64,000 nucleotides of DNA from Brevibacterium iodinum ATCC 49514 (GTDB taxonomy: Bacteria; Actinomycetota; Actinomycetes; Actinomycetales; Brevibacteriaceae), in the NCBI RefSeq assembly GCF_900169265.1, contig NZ_FXYX01000009.1, positions 50,560 to 114,559 of the forward strand, given 5' to 3'. Below the pieces are notes generated by a model. The model was not told the DNA's origin, searched no databases, and saw only the letters and a list, made by a program, of their open reading frames with translations. A program made the translations under genes and the position numbers. This document shows positions 51,259-59,500 of this stretch, in pieces. The stretch's first letter is position 1, and every line of letters starts with the position of its first letter.

Positions 51259-52044
51259 CTACTTCCCCGCCTGCTTCTTCACGCCCAGGGCCAAGCGGGC
51301 GATATCGCGCAGCACCTCGAGCTCCTCACTGCCGTCGAGCAGCGTCCGCAGTTCGACGGCAGCCCTGCTCAGCAAGCCGCGGTAGGCACCGGCGACGTTG
51401 TCGGGCTCCCGGGTCAACGGATAGGACACACAGAGCGCGAACACGATCGCGCCGACCGTGAAGGCCACACTCGCCGAGGCGGTCCCGGCGACCCGTGCCT
51501 GCTTGGTTGCGTAGAACTCCCCCGGATTTCCCGGACCGCACAGGGCGAGCGCCCCTGACCCGCCGTCGACCAGCGGCAGCACCGTGCCCACCCCGCGGGA
51601 GACCCGCAGCTCATGGTCGGCTTCGACATTGCGCACGCAGATGCGGTCCTCGCCGACGCGCACCCACAGCTGCACGGATTCTCCGGTCATCGACCGCAGG
51701 TGTTCGAGCACCGAGTTCGTCGTGGCGATATTGCGTCGACCGGGGAACGGACCCAAGCGCAGCAGACCGGCAGAGTCCCGGACGATGAACTTGTGCTCCC
51801 GGAGGTCGGTGAGCAGCCGGTAGGTCGTCGACTTCGAATAGCCGAGCCTGCGGCACACATCTGCCGCCGTCATCGGAGAGTCCTGAAGCGCCGCGAGGAT
51901 CGCGGCACTGCGGTCGATCACCCCGATCTCTGCGGCAGGCCGGGATTGTGCGTCAGGGACAGACTGGGATCCAGCGCCTGCGACCGACGAAGCCCCCGAG
52001 TCCGCGTCGGGTTCCCCGACGGGCATCTGTTCTGCTCTCTTCAT
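51259..52044 (-). CDS. IclR-family regulator of the dicarboxylate cluster
   Basis: A 261-residue regulator. After a 35-residue disordered Ala/Ser/Pro leader, the winged helix runs GVIDRSAAILAALQDSPMTA and RRLGYSKSTTYRLLTDL. The effector domain contains ESVQLWVRVGEDRICVRNV and VLPLVDGGSGALALCGP. It is the last gene of the operon, 9 bp after tctA, and should sense the imported acid or its CoA derivative. Palindromes at 57499-57538 are candidate binding sites. Confidence 0.85.
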   Translation of the reverse strand: MKRAEQMPVGEPDADSGASSVAGAGSQSVPDAQSRPAAEIGVIDRSAAILAALQDSPMTAADVCRRLGYSKSTTYRLLTDLREHKFIVRDSAGLLRLGPFPGRRNIATTNSVLEHLRSMTGESVQLWVRVGEDRICVRNVEADHELRVSRGVGTVLPLVDGGSGALALCGPGNPGEFYATKQARVAGTASASVAFTVGAIVFALCVSYPLTREPDNVAGAYRGLLSRAAVELRTLLDGSEELEVLRDIARLALGVKKQAGK

Positions 52045-52053
52045 CCGAATTTC

Positions 52054-53568
52054 CTAACCCACAGTCACATCGGTGAGCAGTTTGCGTCTGCTCACCCACC
52101 ACCGGAAGACGATCGGCCCCACGATGCCTGCCACCATGAGGATGATGATCGACAGCGACACAGGCCTGGTGACCAGGGGTGCGAACGATCCACCGGAGAT
52201 CTGCAGCATGCGCCGGAAGTTGTCCTCGAGCAGCGGCACGAGCACGAGCGCAAGGATCGCCGGAGCCAGCGGAATGCCGCCCTTCTCCATGAGGTAGCCG
52301 ATGACTCCGAAGATGCCGAGCATCATCAGCCCGAACAGACTGAATTCGATGGCGTAGGCGCCGATGACCACAAGCACGAGGATGGATGAGAAGAGGATCT
52401 CCTTGGGCATCTTCAACAGCTTCACGAAGACCCCGACCAGCGGCAGGTTGAGGATGATGAGCGCGATATTGCCGATGTACATGCTGGCGATGATCGTCCA
52501 GATCAGACCGGTCTCGTCCCGGAAGATCAGCGGCCCCGGCTGCAGGCCGTACATCGTGAACACGAAGAGCAGCAGCGCCGTCGTCGCCGAACCCGGGATG
52601 CCGAGGCTGAACAGCGGAATCATCGCACCACCGACGCCGGCATTGTTCGCCGCTTCGGGACCGGCCACGCCCTCGATGGCGCCGTGACCGAATTCGTCCT
52701 TCCGCTTCGAGATCCGCTTCTCCATGATGTAGGACATGAACGAGGCCAGCGAGGGACCGACTCCGGGCAGGATGCCGATGATGAAGCCGACCACGGAACC
52801 GCGGGCCCACGGGCCGGCCGAGCGCTGCCAGTCTTCCTTCGTCATCCATTTGTCGTTTCCGAAGCTCTGGATCTCATCCTTGGCCCCACGTCCGAGCGCG
52901 AGATTGCGGATCGCCTCGGGGATGGCGAAGAGCGCCATCGCGAAGATCGTGAAGTCGATCCCGTCGGAGAGCAGATCCATGCCGAAGGTCTGCCGGGGCA
53001 GTCCGGTCTGGAAGTCGAGTCCGATGAGGCCGACGGCCAAGCCGATGAAGATCGAGATGAGCGCCTTCGCCCGCGAACCCGCCGACATCGTCGACGCGAG
53101 CAGCAGGGCCGTGGCCATGAGCAGGAAGTATTCGGTGGCGCCGAAGACGTTCGCGAGCTTGACGAGGACGGGTGAGAGGAACGTCAGTCCGATGATCGCC
53201 AGGGTGCCGGCGAGGAACGATCCGATCGCCGCAGTGGCCAGGGCGGCCTTGCCCCGACCGCGGCGGGCCATTTCGTAGCCCTCGATCGCAGTCACGGCGC
53301 TGGCAACCTCACCAGGGGTTTTGATGAGCGTAGCGGTGATCGAGCCGCCGTACATCGAACCGTAGTAGATTCCGCACAGCAGGATGAGGCCGTGCACCGG
53401 CTCCATTCCGAAGGAGACCGGGATGAGGATCGCGATCGCAGAGATCGGTCCGATTCCCGGCAGCACTCCGACGACGGTGCCAAGCAGCACGCCGAGGAGG
53501 GCGAAGGCGAGGCTGACCGGCTCGAGTGCCGAGGCGAAGCCGCCTCCCAGATCCATGAGAGTGTCCAT
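52054..53568 (-). CDS. tctA: Tripartite tricarboxylate transporter, large permease subunit
   Basis: A 504-residue inner-membrane protein of the TctA family with about 11-12 helices. GTVVGVLPGIGPISAIAIL is the first duplicated PG-P motif and GFIIGILPGVGPSLASFMSY the second. MYGGSITATLIKTPGEVAS is also characteristic. It imports an organic acid using the ion gradient, with TctB and the binding protein TctC. It starts 9 bp after tctB. Confidence 0.93.
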   Translation of the reverse strand: MDTLMDLGGGFASALEPVSLAFALLGVLLGTVVGVLPGIGPISAIAILIPVSFGMEPVHGLILLCGIYYGSMYGGSITATLIKTPGEVASAVTAIEGYEMARRGRGKAALATAAIGSFLAGTLAIIGLTFLSPVLVKLANVFGATEYFLLMATALLLASTMSAGSRAKALISIFIGLAVGLIGLDFQTGLPRQTFGMDLLSDGIDFTIFAMALFAIPEAIRNLALGRGAKDEIQSFGNDKWMTKEDWQRSAGPWARGSVVGFIIGILPGVGPSLASFMSYIMEKRISKRKDEFGHGAIEGVAGPEAANNAGVGGAMIPLFSLGIPGSATTALLLFVFTMYGLQPGPLIFRDETGLIWTIIASMYIGNIALIILNLPLVGVFVKLLKMPKEILFSSILVLVVIGAYAIEFSLFGLMMLGIFGVIGYLMEKGGIPLAPAILALVLVPLLEDNFRRMLQISGGSFAPLVTRPVSLSIIILMVAGIVGPIVFRWWVSRRKLLTDVTVG

Positions 53569-53577
53569 GTCCGCCCC

Positions 53578-54198
53578 CTAGCCCAGGATTCCGACGGGCA
53601 GGTACACGGCAAGTCCGTAGACGAACGCCGCGTAGACCACGACCGAGAAGAGAACGGAGAAGATGAGGTTGCGGATCCACTTCTCAGGCACGTAGATGCT
53701 GGTCAGCCCCATCAGGAACGCCACCGTTGAGAGAAGGAACCCGACCGGGATGAGGATCGCCAGGTAGACGAAGAAGAGCGCGAACTGGAACACGACCTTC
53801 CGTCCCGGCGGCTCAGGCGGAGCCTCGAGGACGATCCCGCTGGCTCCTCCCGCAGGTTCGGAATCCTTCGCCGAGGCGGCCGCACCGTCCCCATCGCTTG
53901 CCGCGGTCACGTCGGTGGACCCGGAAGACCCCGCGGACCCGGACCCAGCCCCCGCGGACTCAGCGGATCCGGCGGACCCGGGAGCCGCCTCGGCGAGTGT
54001 GTCTTTCCGGTGCCGGACGATGGCTTGGCCGGCGACGAAGAGGCCGAGCACGATGAGACCGATGCCGACGATGGCGGGAAAGGTGCGCGGGGTGACGATG
54101 TTCGCGGTCTCCTGGATGGCGAACGTCGCGATGTAGTACACCGCGCCGATGACGGCGATGGCGCCGCCGGTGATGAGGTCGGTGCGGTGAGCGGTCAT
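53578..54198 (-). CDS. tctB: Tripartite tricarboxylate transporter, small permease subunit
   Basis: A 206-residue TctB-family membrane protein with four helices: GGAIAVIGAVYYIATFAI, FPAIVGIGLIVLGLFVAGQ, FALFFVYLAILIPVGFLLS and SVLFSVVVYAAFVYGLAV. A 60-residue Gly/Ser/Ala linker (with a copy of the dispersed 10-mer on each strand) between helices 2 and 3 is unusually long. Its ATG overlaps the tctC stop (ATGA), so they are coupled. Confidence 0.88.
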   Translation of the reverse strand: MTAHRTDLITGGAIAVIGAVYYIATFAIQETANIVTPRTFPAIVGIGLIVLGLFVAGQAIVRHRKDTLAEAAPGSAGSAESAGAGSGSAGSSGSTDVTAASDGDGAAASAKDSEPAGGASGIVLEAPPEPPGRKVVFQFALFFVYLAILIPVGFLLSTVAFLMGLTSIYVPEKWIRNLIFSVLFSVVVYAAFVYGLAVYLPVGILG

Positions 54199-55259
54199 TT
54201 GCTGTTGCCCAGATCGGTTTCCTTCACGCCTTCTTCCACCGTCTTCGCAGCGTCTTCGACGTAGGCCTGCGCCTCGTCACCGGTGTGGAATTCGGTGGCC
54301 CATTGGTTGTTCTTCAGGGTCTCCTGCCAGGCATCGGACTTGCTCACATCTTCGAGCGCCTTGGCCCAGAAGTCGACGGCTTCTTGGGGCATCTCGGCGG
54401 GTCCGTAGACTCCGCGCCAGTTGCCCAACGTCACGTCGTAGCCGGAGTCCTTCGCGGTGGGCACCTTGTCGAAGGGTGCGGCGAGGGGCTTCTGGGCGAA
54501 GGTGACGAGCGGTTCGATATCGCCGGCTTCGATGACGGAGCGGAATTCGCTCATTCCGGCGATCGCGACCTTCGCGTCTCCGTTGAGCATGGCGGTGGTC
54601 TGTTCGCCGCCGCCGTCGTAGTTGACGAAGTTGATATCGGCCGGGTCGATGCCGGCTTCCTTCGCGAACAGGGCGAACGGCAGGGTGTCATCACCGGCGG
54701 CTGCGACGGTGACCTTCTGCGGGTCCTTCTTCAGCTCCTTGACCAAGGAGTCGAGGTCCTTGAAGTCGCCGTCCTTCGGGGTCACGACCATGAAGTCCTC
54801 GACGTAGAGGGTCGCGATGAGCGTGGTGTCCTCGGGGCCGAACTTGCACAGGTCGCGGGCCTTCATCGTCTGGCTGGCCAGGGAGGTGATCGCGATCTGG
54901 TCGTCCTTGCCCTTCTCCTGCTGCATCATCGACGTCAGCCAGGAGCAGCCGGTGCCCCCGGGCTTGTTCTGCACGGGCAGCGGGGTTGAGACGATGTCTT
55001 CCTTCTGCAGCGCTTCGACGAGCGCCCGGGCCGTGGTGTCCCAGCCGGATCCGGGTTCGGCCGGGGCCGTGACCGACACCGGGCCCTTCGGGTAGTCCCC
55101 GCCTTCGCCCGGCGCTTGGGCTTTGTTTCCGCAGGCGGTGGCGACGAGGGCGACCGTGGCGAGCACGGCCCCGATCTTCGCCGCGCGCTTGCGGGTGGTC
55201 GTCTTTCCTTCGCTCGCCGAGGCGGCTGTCCGTGTGCGTGTGATCGTCGTTGATCGCAT
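54195..55259 (-). CDS. tctC: Tripartite tricarboxylate transporter substrate-binding lipoprotein
   Basis: A 354-residue extracytoplasmic binding protein anchored by a lipid at Cys43 (signal ending ATVALVATACGN). The mature part has the TctC/BugT fold: GPVSVTAPAEPGSGWDTTAR, VQNKPGGTGCSWL and DINFVNYDGGGEQTTAMLNG. The binding pocket usually holds a di- or tricarboxylate. It is the first transporter gene, 62 bp after a CoA-transferase gene. Confidence 0.9.
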   Translation of the reverse strand: MRSTTITRTRTAASASEGKTTTRKRAAKIGAVLATVALVATACGNKAQAPGEGGDYPKGPVSVTAPAEPGSGWDTTARALVEALQKEDIVSTPLPVQNKPGGTGCSWLTSMMQQEKGKDDQIAITSLASQTMKARDLCKFGPEDTTLIATLYVEDFMVVTPKDGDFKDLDSLVKELKKDPQKVTVAAAGDDTLPFALFAKEAGIDPADINFVNYDGGGEQTTAMLNGDAKVAIAGMSEFRSVIEAGDIEPLVTFAQKPLAAPFDKVPTAKDSGYDVTLGNWRGVYGPAEMPQEAVDFWAKALEDVSKSDAWQETLKNNQWATEFHTGDEAQAYVEDAAKTVEEGVKETDLGNSK

Positions 55260-55321
55260 GAGCTGTTCCCCTTGTGTGTGCGGTTGATGATGGGTAGCGG
55301 TGGAGCAGGTGGTGCTGTGGG

Positions 55322-56476
55322 TCAGTCGTTCGGTGGTCCGGTCGGGACGGTCGGGCCGTCCCGGTAGTGGCTGTTGTGGCGGCCGGGTTCGGGCACATCG
55401 CCGCGCAGACCCAGCCGGGATCCGTCGAAGGTCAGCGGCAGCAGCGGCACGTCGACGCTGGTCCCGCCCGGCAGCCCGGTGTGGGCCAGGGCCCCGGAGG
55501 CCACAAGGTGCGGATCCGAGGTGAGGTCTCCCGGCGTATTGACCGGGGCGACGGGGAGCCCGCGGCGGGTGCACTTCTCTTCGATCTCGGCCAGGCTCAG
55601 CTGCGACAGGGCGGCTTGGAGTTCGCGGTGGATACGGTCACGTTGGTCGACGCGACCTTGGTTGGTGAACATGTCCGGATCAGCGGCAAGACCGGTGAGT
55701 CCGAATTCGTCGCACAGGTCGCGCCACTGCCCGTCGGAGACGGCGGCGACGAAGACCTGGTTGTCCTCGGCATCGCGGAAGATGTCGTAGACGGCCCAGG
55801 TGGCCTGTCTGGTCGGCATCGGCCGGGGTGGTTCGCCGCTGATCTGAGCCTGCGCCATATGCGTGCCGACGAGGAACGCGTTGTTCTCGAACAGGGCGGA
55901 GTTGATGAGTTTTCCACGTCCGGTGGTCTCGCGCACCCGCAATGCCGACTGGATGCCGATGACACCGAACATTCCGCCCATGATGTCGTTGACGCTGGCA
56001 CCGGCGCGCAGAGGCTGACCGGGTGGGCCGGTCATATAGGCCAGTCCGCCGAGCATCTGCACGACCTCGTCGAGGGCGGCCCGGTTCCCATACGGTCCGG
56101 ACAGGAATCCCTTGAGCGAGCAGTAGATGAGCCCGGGATTGCGGGCTGACAGCTCCTCATAGCCGAAACCGATCGATTCCATCTTGCCGACGCGAAAGTT
56201 CTCGAGGAGAACATCGGCGGAGTCGATGAGGTCGAGGACACGGTCACGGTCGGCCGCCTCGGCGATATCGAGTTGGACGCTGTGTTTGTTGCGGTTGAAC
56301 GCGGGGAACAGCCCGGATCCGGACCCGGGCAGGTAGCGGGTCTTGTCGCCGGGACCGCGGGGTTCGATCTTGATGACCTCGGCGCCGAGGTCGGCGAGGA
56401 TCATCCCGCAGCTGGGCCCCATGACCATGTGGGAGAACTCGATGACGCGGATGCCTTCGAGCGGCAGCGGTTCCAT
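55322..56476 (-). CDS. CaiB/BaiF family III CoA-transferase, subunit with catalytic Asp
   Basis: A 384-residue class III CoA-transferase. The N-terminal Rossmann part is LEGIRVIEFSHMVMGPSCGM followed by LADLGAEVIKIEPR. The catalytic Asp is Asp136 in RAALDEVVQMLGG, and NDIMGGMFGVIGI follows. It transfers CoA, most likely from succinyl-CoA, to an imported dicarboxylate. It ends 62 bp before tctC and begins one base after the lyase stop. The other paralogue (57885-59165) lacks the Asp. Confidence 0.88.
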   Translation of the reverse strand: MEPLPLEGIRVIEFSHMVMGPSCGMILADLGAEVIKIEPRGPGDKTRYLPGSGSGLFPAFNRNKHSVQLDIAEAADRDRVLDLIDSADVLLENFRVGKMESIGFGYEELSARNPGLIYCSLKGFLSGPYGNRAALDEVVQMLGGLAYMTGPPGQPLRAGASVNDIMGGMFGVIGIQSALRVRETTGRGKLINSALFENNAFLVGTHMAQAQISGEPPRPMPTRQATWAVYDIFRDAEDNQVFVAAVSDGQWRDLCDEFGLTGLAADPDMFTNQGRVDQRDRIHRELQAALSQLSLAEIEEKCTRRGLPVAPVNTPGDLTSDPHLVASGALAHTGLPGGTSVDVPLLPLTFDGSRLGLRGDVPEPGRHNSHYRDGPTVPTGPPND

Positions 56477-56477
56477 C

Positions 56478-57425
56478 TCAACCCCTCGCCGAGGCGGTCG
56501 CGAAGAGGGGATCGAACGCGGCGGGGGTGGCGGGAATATCGGACAGGCTCGAGGTCAGGGGGTGCCCTACGGCGGCGATGAGAGGTTCGCGGACCTCGGT
56601 GAGGGCGTCGACGTCGACTCCGGTGGCCACCCCTTCGCGGTGGAGGAGGTGGACGAGATCGTCGGTGCCGATATTGCCGGCCGCTCCGGGGGCGAAGGGG
56701 CAGCCGCCGAGGCCGCCCATGGCCGCGTCGAAGTTCGAAATCCCCAGGTCGAGGGCGGCGGCGACGTTGGCCATGCCGAAGTTGTAGGTGTCGTGGAGGT
56801 GGAGGTTGACCGGTTTGTCCGGGAACGCGTCGAGGACGGCTTGGGTGTTGCGGCGGACGAGGGAGGGGTTGGCGTTGCCGATGGTGTCGGCCACGCCGAC
56901 GCCGTGAGCTCCGGCCTCGACGAAGGGACGGAGAACCTCGACGAGGTGGCCCGGTTCGGTGATTCCGTCGAAGGGGCAGATGAAGCTCACGGCGGTTGTG
57001 ATGTCGAAGCGCAGCCCGTGGTCGCGAGCATAGACGGCGGCGTCCATGAGGCGGTCGGAGGCTTCGGCGATGGAGGCGTCGGAGTTCGCTTCCGAGTGTC
57101 CTTCGGAGGCCGAGAGCACGAGTTTGATGTTCTTCGCGCCTGCGTCGACGGCGCGCTCTGCGCCTTTGAGGTTGAAGACGAGGGTGAAGAACTCGACCCC
57201 GTCGGCCTCGTGCGGTGCCAGACGGTGCAGCAGTTCGTCGGTGTCGGCCATCTGCGGAACCTTCTTCGGATTGACGAAGGAGCCAACTTCGATGTGCTTG
57301 AGTCCCGAGCCGATGAGCTTCTCGGCCAGAGCAACCTTGACATCGGTGGGCACGATGGCTTCTTCGATCTGCAGCCCGTCGCGCAGAGTGGTGTCGAGGA
57401 TATCGACGCAAGTGGGCCGGACCAT
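56478..57425 (-). CDS. HMG-CoA lyase family enzyme
   Basis: A 315-residue TIM-barrel lyase of the DRE-TIM family. The signature DILDTTLRDGLQIEEAIVP gives the catalytic Arg and metal Asp, with the metal His pair in NLHLHDTYNFG. The catalytic loop is GGCPFAPGAAGNIGTDDLV with its Cys. The reaction is cleavage of 3-hydroxy-3-methylglutaryl-CoA to acetyl-CoA and acetoacetate. Citramalyl-CoA or a related hydroxyacyl-CoA is an alternative in this context. It is first in the unit read toward IclR. A promoter with two palindromes lies upstream. Confidence 0.88.
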   Translation of the reverse strand: MVRPTCVDILDTTLRDGLQIEEAIVPTDVKVALAEKLIGSGLKHIEVGSFVNPKKVPQMADTDELLHRLAPHEADGVEFFTLVFNLKGAERAVDAGAKNIKLVLSASEGHSEANSDASIAEASDRLMDAAVYARDHGLRFDITTAVSFICPFDGITEPGHLVEVLRPFVEAGAHGVGVADTIGNANPSLVRRNTQAVLDAFPDKPVNLHLHDTYNFGMANVAAALDLGISNFDAAMGGLGGCPFAPGAAGNIGTDDLVHLLHREGVATGVDVDALTEVREPLIAAVGHPLTSSLSDIPATPAAFDPLFATASARG

Positions 57426-57498
57426 GGGACTCCTTCACGCAAGCTCCCGCTGAGCGGGAAACGATTCGTCGCCGCGCGACCATGCGCGACTCCATTCT

Positions 57499-57538
57499 CG
57501 TTATATAACGCGCTCAGTCCGGGGAACAAGCTTTGTTC
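57499..57538 (-). promoter_or_regulatory. Promoter with two palindromes upstream of the lyase operon
   Basis: CGTTATATAACG (57499-57510) is a perfect 12-bp palindrome containing the minus-strand -10 (TATATA). GAACAA-GCT-TTGTTC (57524-57538) is a 6-bp inverted repeat overlapping the -35 region. Both are likely regulator sites, with IclR the obvious candidate. Confidence 0.6.
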
Positions 57539-57581
57539 GGCATATGAGAGGTCGAAGAGAATTACCTGTGTTCAGTCCCGT

Positions 57582-57836
57582 CTATCGGGACGCTAGGTCC
57601 TTCGGCCGGTATGTCTGGATCGCGTGGCCTGCTTCGAGTTCGCTGCGGTCGACGGGCTCCAGGTCGACGACGTCACTCAGTCCCGCGAAGAGGTAAGTGA
57701 TGCGGCCGAAGGTCAACCCGTCGGCACGCTTGAAATTGTTCGCATGGTGAAGGTGGAAGTCGTCGCTGACGACTCCGACGCGATGGTCGCAGCAGCCGTC
57801 GACGGTGACGTTGATCGAGTACCTCAGCTCGGCCAT
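57582..57836 (-). pseudogene. DHFR-like (RibD_C) protein, truncated
   Basis: ATG 57836 starts ELRYSINVTVDGCCDHRVGV and reaches ADGLTFGRITYLF, the first third of a DHFR-family reductase. After about 50 residues the sequence becomes unrelated and stops at 57582. The NADPH-binding end is missing. It interrupts the spacing between the second CoA-transferase and the lyase genes. Confidence 0.65.
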
Positions 57837-57884
57837 GGCATAAGAGTAGACCTGGGAGGTCCTCACTGGAAGAGGTTTTGGCGC

Positions 57885-59165
57885 TCAGTCCTCGCTGCTG
57901 TCCTCGTCCGACTCCGGGGCTGTGCCCTGATCCGATGCCAGCCCCAGCCATGACAGCACTTCGTCGGTGTGCTCGCCCAGATCAGGACCGAGGTGGTCGA
58001 TCGCGATCGATTCGCCGCCGATGACCGGGGTGATGCCGGGGAAGGCGACGTCTTCGAGGACTTCTTCGCCGGTGGAGACGTCGAGGTTCTGAATCATCCC
58101 GCGAGCGGCGAGCTGCTCATCAGCGACGAGATCTTCGGCCGTGTAGATGGGCCCCGCCGGAACGCCCACTTCCTCCAGAGCCTCGACGACGTCCTCGACT
58201 GAACGCTGCGCGCACCACGCCCCGATGGCTTCGTCGAGTTCGTCGCGCCGCTGCCAACGGCCGGCATTCGTCTGCAGGTCGGCATCCTCGGCGAGGTCGG
58301 GACGGTCGATCGCCGTCATCAGCCGCGGGAAGATTCCATCCCCATTACCGGCGATGACCACGGACTTCCCGCCGGCGCACATGTAGCCGTTCGAGGGCGC
58401 GATGCCCTCCATCCGACCGCCGGTGCGGGTGCGGACCTCGCCGAATGCGGAGTAGTCGGGGACGAGGGATTCCATCACGGAGAACATCGCCTCGTTGAGC
58501 GCGACGTCGACGGTCCGCTCCGACAGCGGACCCTTGCCTTCGAAGCTGTGCGCGGATCCGACGACCGCCTCGGCGGCTCCGGCGATCTTCTGCCGCTGTC
58601 GGTCGAAGAGCATCATCACGGCACCGAACGCCGCCTGCATTCCGGCGATCGAGTCGCCGATCGAGATGCCCACGCGCACCGGCGGGCGGTCGGGGTCGCC
58701 GACGAGTTCGCGGAAGCCGGAATATCCTTCGGCGACGGCGGCGAATCCAGGCCGGGACGACATCGGTCCGGTCTGGCCGAACGCTGAGATGCGCACGAAC
58801 ACAAGGTCGGGGTTCGCCTCTTCGAGCACATCGGGGCCGAGTCCCCACTTCTCGAGGGTGCCCGGGCGGAAGTTCTCGAGCAGGATGTCGCTGCGGCGGA
58901 CGAGTTCGAGCACAGCTTCGCGTCCCTCGTCGCTGCGCAGGTCGAGCACGACCGACTTCTTGTTGCGGTTGATCGTGCGGTAGAGCATCGAGGTGTCGCC
59001 GGCCTTGAGCCGCCAATTGCGCAGTTCGTCACCGGTGCCGGGGCGTTCGACCTTGATCACCTCGGCGCCGAAGTCCGCAAGCATCCGCCCGGCGGTGGGT
59101 GCGGCGATGTAGTTGCCGAGTTCGAGGACTCGCACACCGGAAAGGGGAAGTCGGTGCGTGCTCAT
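57885..59165 (-). CDS. CaiB/BaiF family III CoA-transferase paralogue lacking the catalytic Asp
   Basis: A 426-residue class III CoA-transferase. LSGVRVLELGNYIAAPTAGR and LADFGAEVIKVERPGTGDE match the family N-terminus. Where active members have PG(F/Y)D, this reads SRPGFAAVAEGYSG, so Ala142 replaces the Asp that forms the acyl anhydride. The rest of the fold, including SIGDSIAGMQAAFGAVMM, is intact. Paired genes of this kind can form heteromeric CoA-transferases in which one subunit carries the Asp (as in benzylsuccinate CoA-transferase). Pairing with the gene at 55322-56476 is an inference. Confidence 0.85.
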   Translation of the reverse strand: MSTHRLPLSGVRVLELGNYIAAPTAGRMLADFGAEVIKVERPGTGDELRNWRLKAGDTSMLYRTINRNKKSVVLDLRSDEGREAVLELVRRSDILLENFRPGTLEKWGLGPDVLEEANPDLVFVRISAFGQTGPMSSRPGFAAVAEGYSGFRELVGDPDRPPVRVGISIGDSIAGMQAAFGAVMMLFDRQRQKIAGAAEAVVGSAHSFEGKGPLSERTVDVALNEAMFSVMESLVPDYSAFGEVRTRTGGRMEGIAPSNGYMCAGGKSVVIAGNGDGIFPRLMTAIDRPDLAEDADLQTNAGRWQRRDELDEAIGAWCAQRSVEDVVEALEEVGVPAGPIYTAEDLVADEQLAARGMIQNLDVSTGEEVLEDVAFPGITPVIGGESIAIDHLGPDLGEHTDEVLSWLGLASDQGTAPESDEDSSED

Positions 59166-59500
59166 GACGATGCTCCTAGTTGTGCGTGGGTCGGTTCTCC
59201 CATGGTGCCAGGTGCGGTGCCCGGAATCCCGGATATCCGCATCTTCAGATGATCGCGGGCCTCACCTCGCCGAGGCGGCCCGCGTGCGAAGCGGTGAGCT
59301 TACCCTGCAGTAGCTCCTCGGTGGACTGCCTCATCCCCTGAGAACGATGTGAACATCATTCACCATTTGAACAGTTGCTGTGACTTTGGGGAACTTCCAG
59401 CAACTTCGCTTGAATCACTGTTGTCACGCGGGCGTGCGTATTCAAGACTGACTATCGAGTCGCAGACAGCGATGATTCGTCACCGAATGAGGAGTTGAAC
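59166..59500. other. Divergent intergenic region (335 bp)
   Basis: Between the divergent CoA-transferase and the Gln/Gly-rich protein. It contains a dispersed 10-mer copy at 59269-59278 and an inverted repeat CTTGAAT (59409-59415) / ATTCAAG (59440-59446). No open frame supports a gene. Promoters for both genes must lie here, but no strong consensus was seen. Confidence 0.5.
59269..59278 (+). repeat. GCCGAGGCGG dispersed 10-mer, intergenic copy
   Basis: A non-coding copy in CTCACCTCGCCGAGGCGGCC, the fullest match to the extended consensus. Confidence 0.7.

Noticed and set aside
59409..59446. CTTGAAT/ATTCAAG inverted repeat as an operator of the Gln/Gly-rich gene
   Set aside because: Short arms with a 24-bp gap in a non-coding region; chance pairing is likely.
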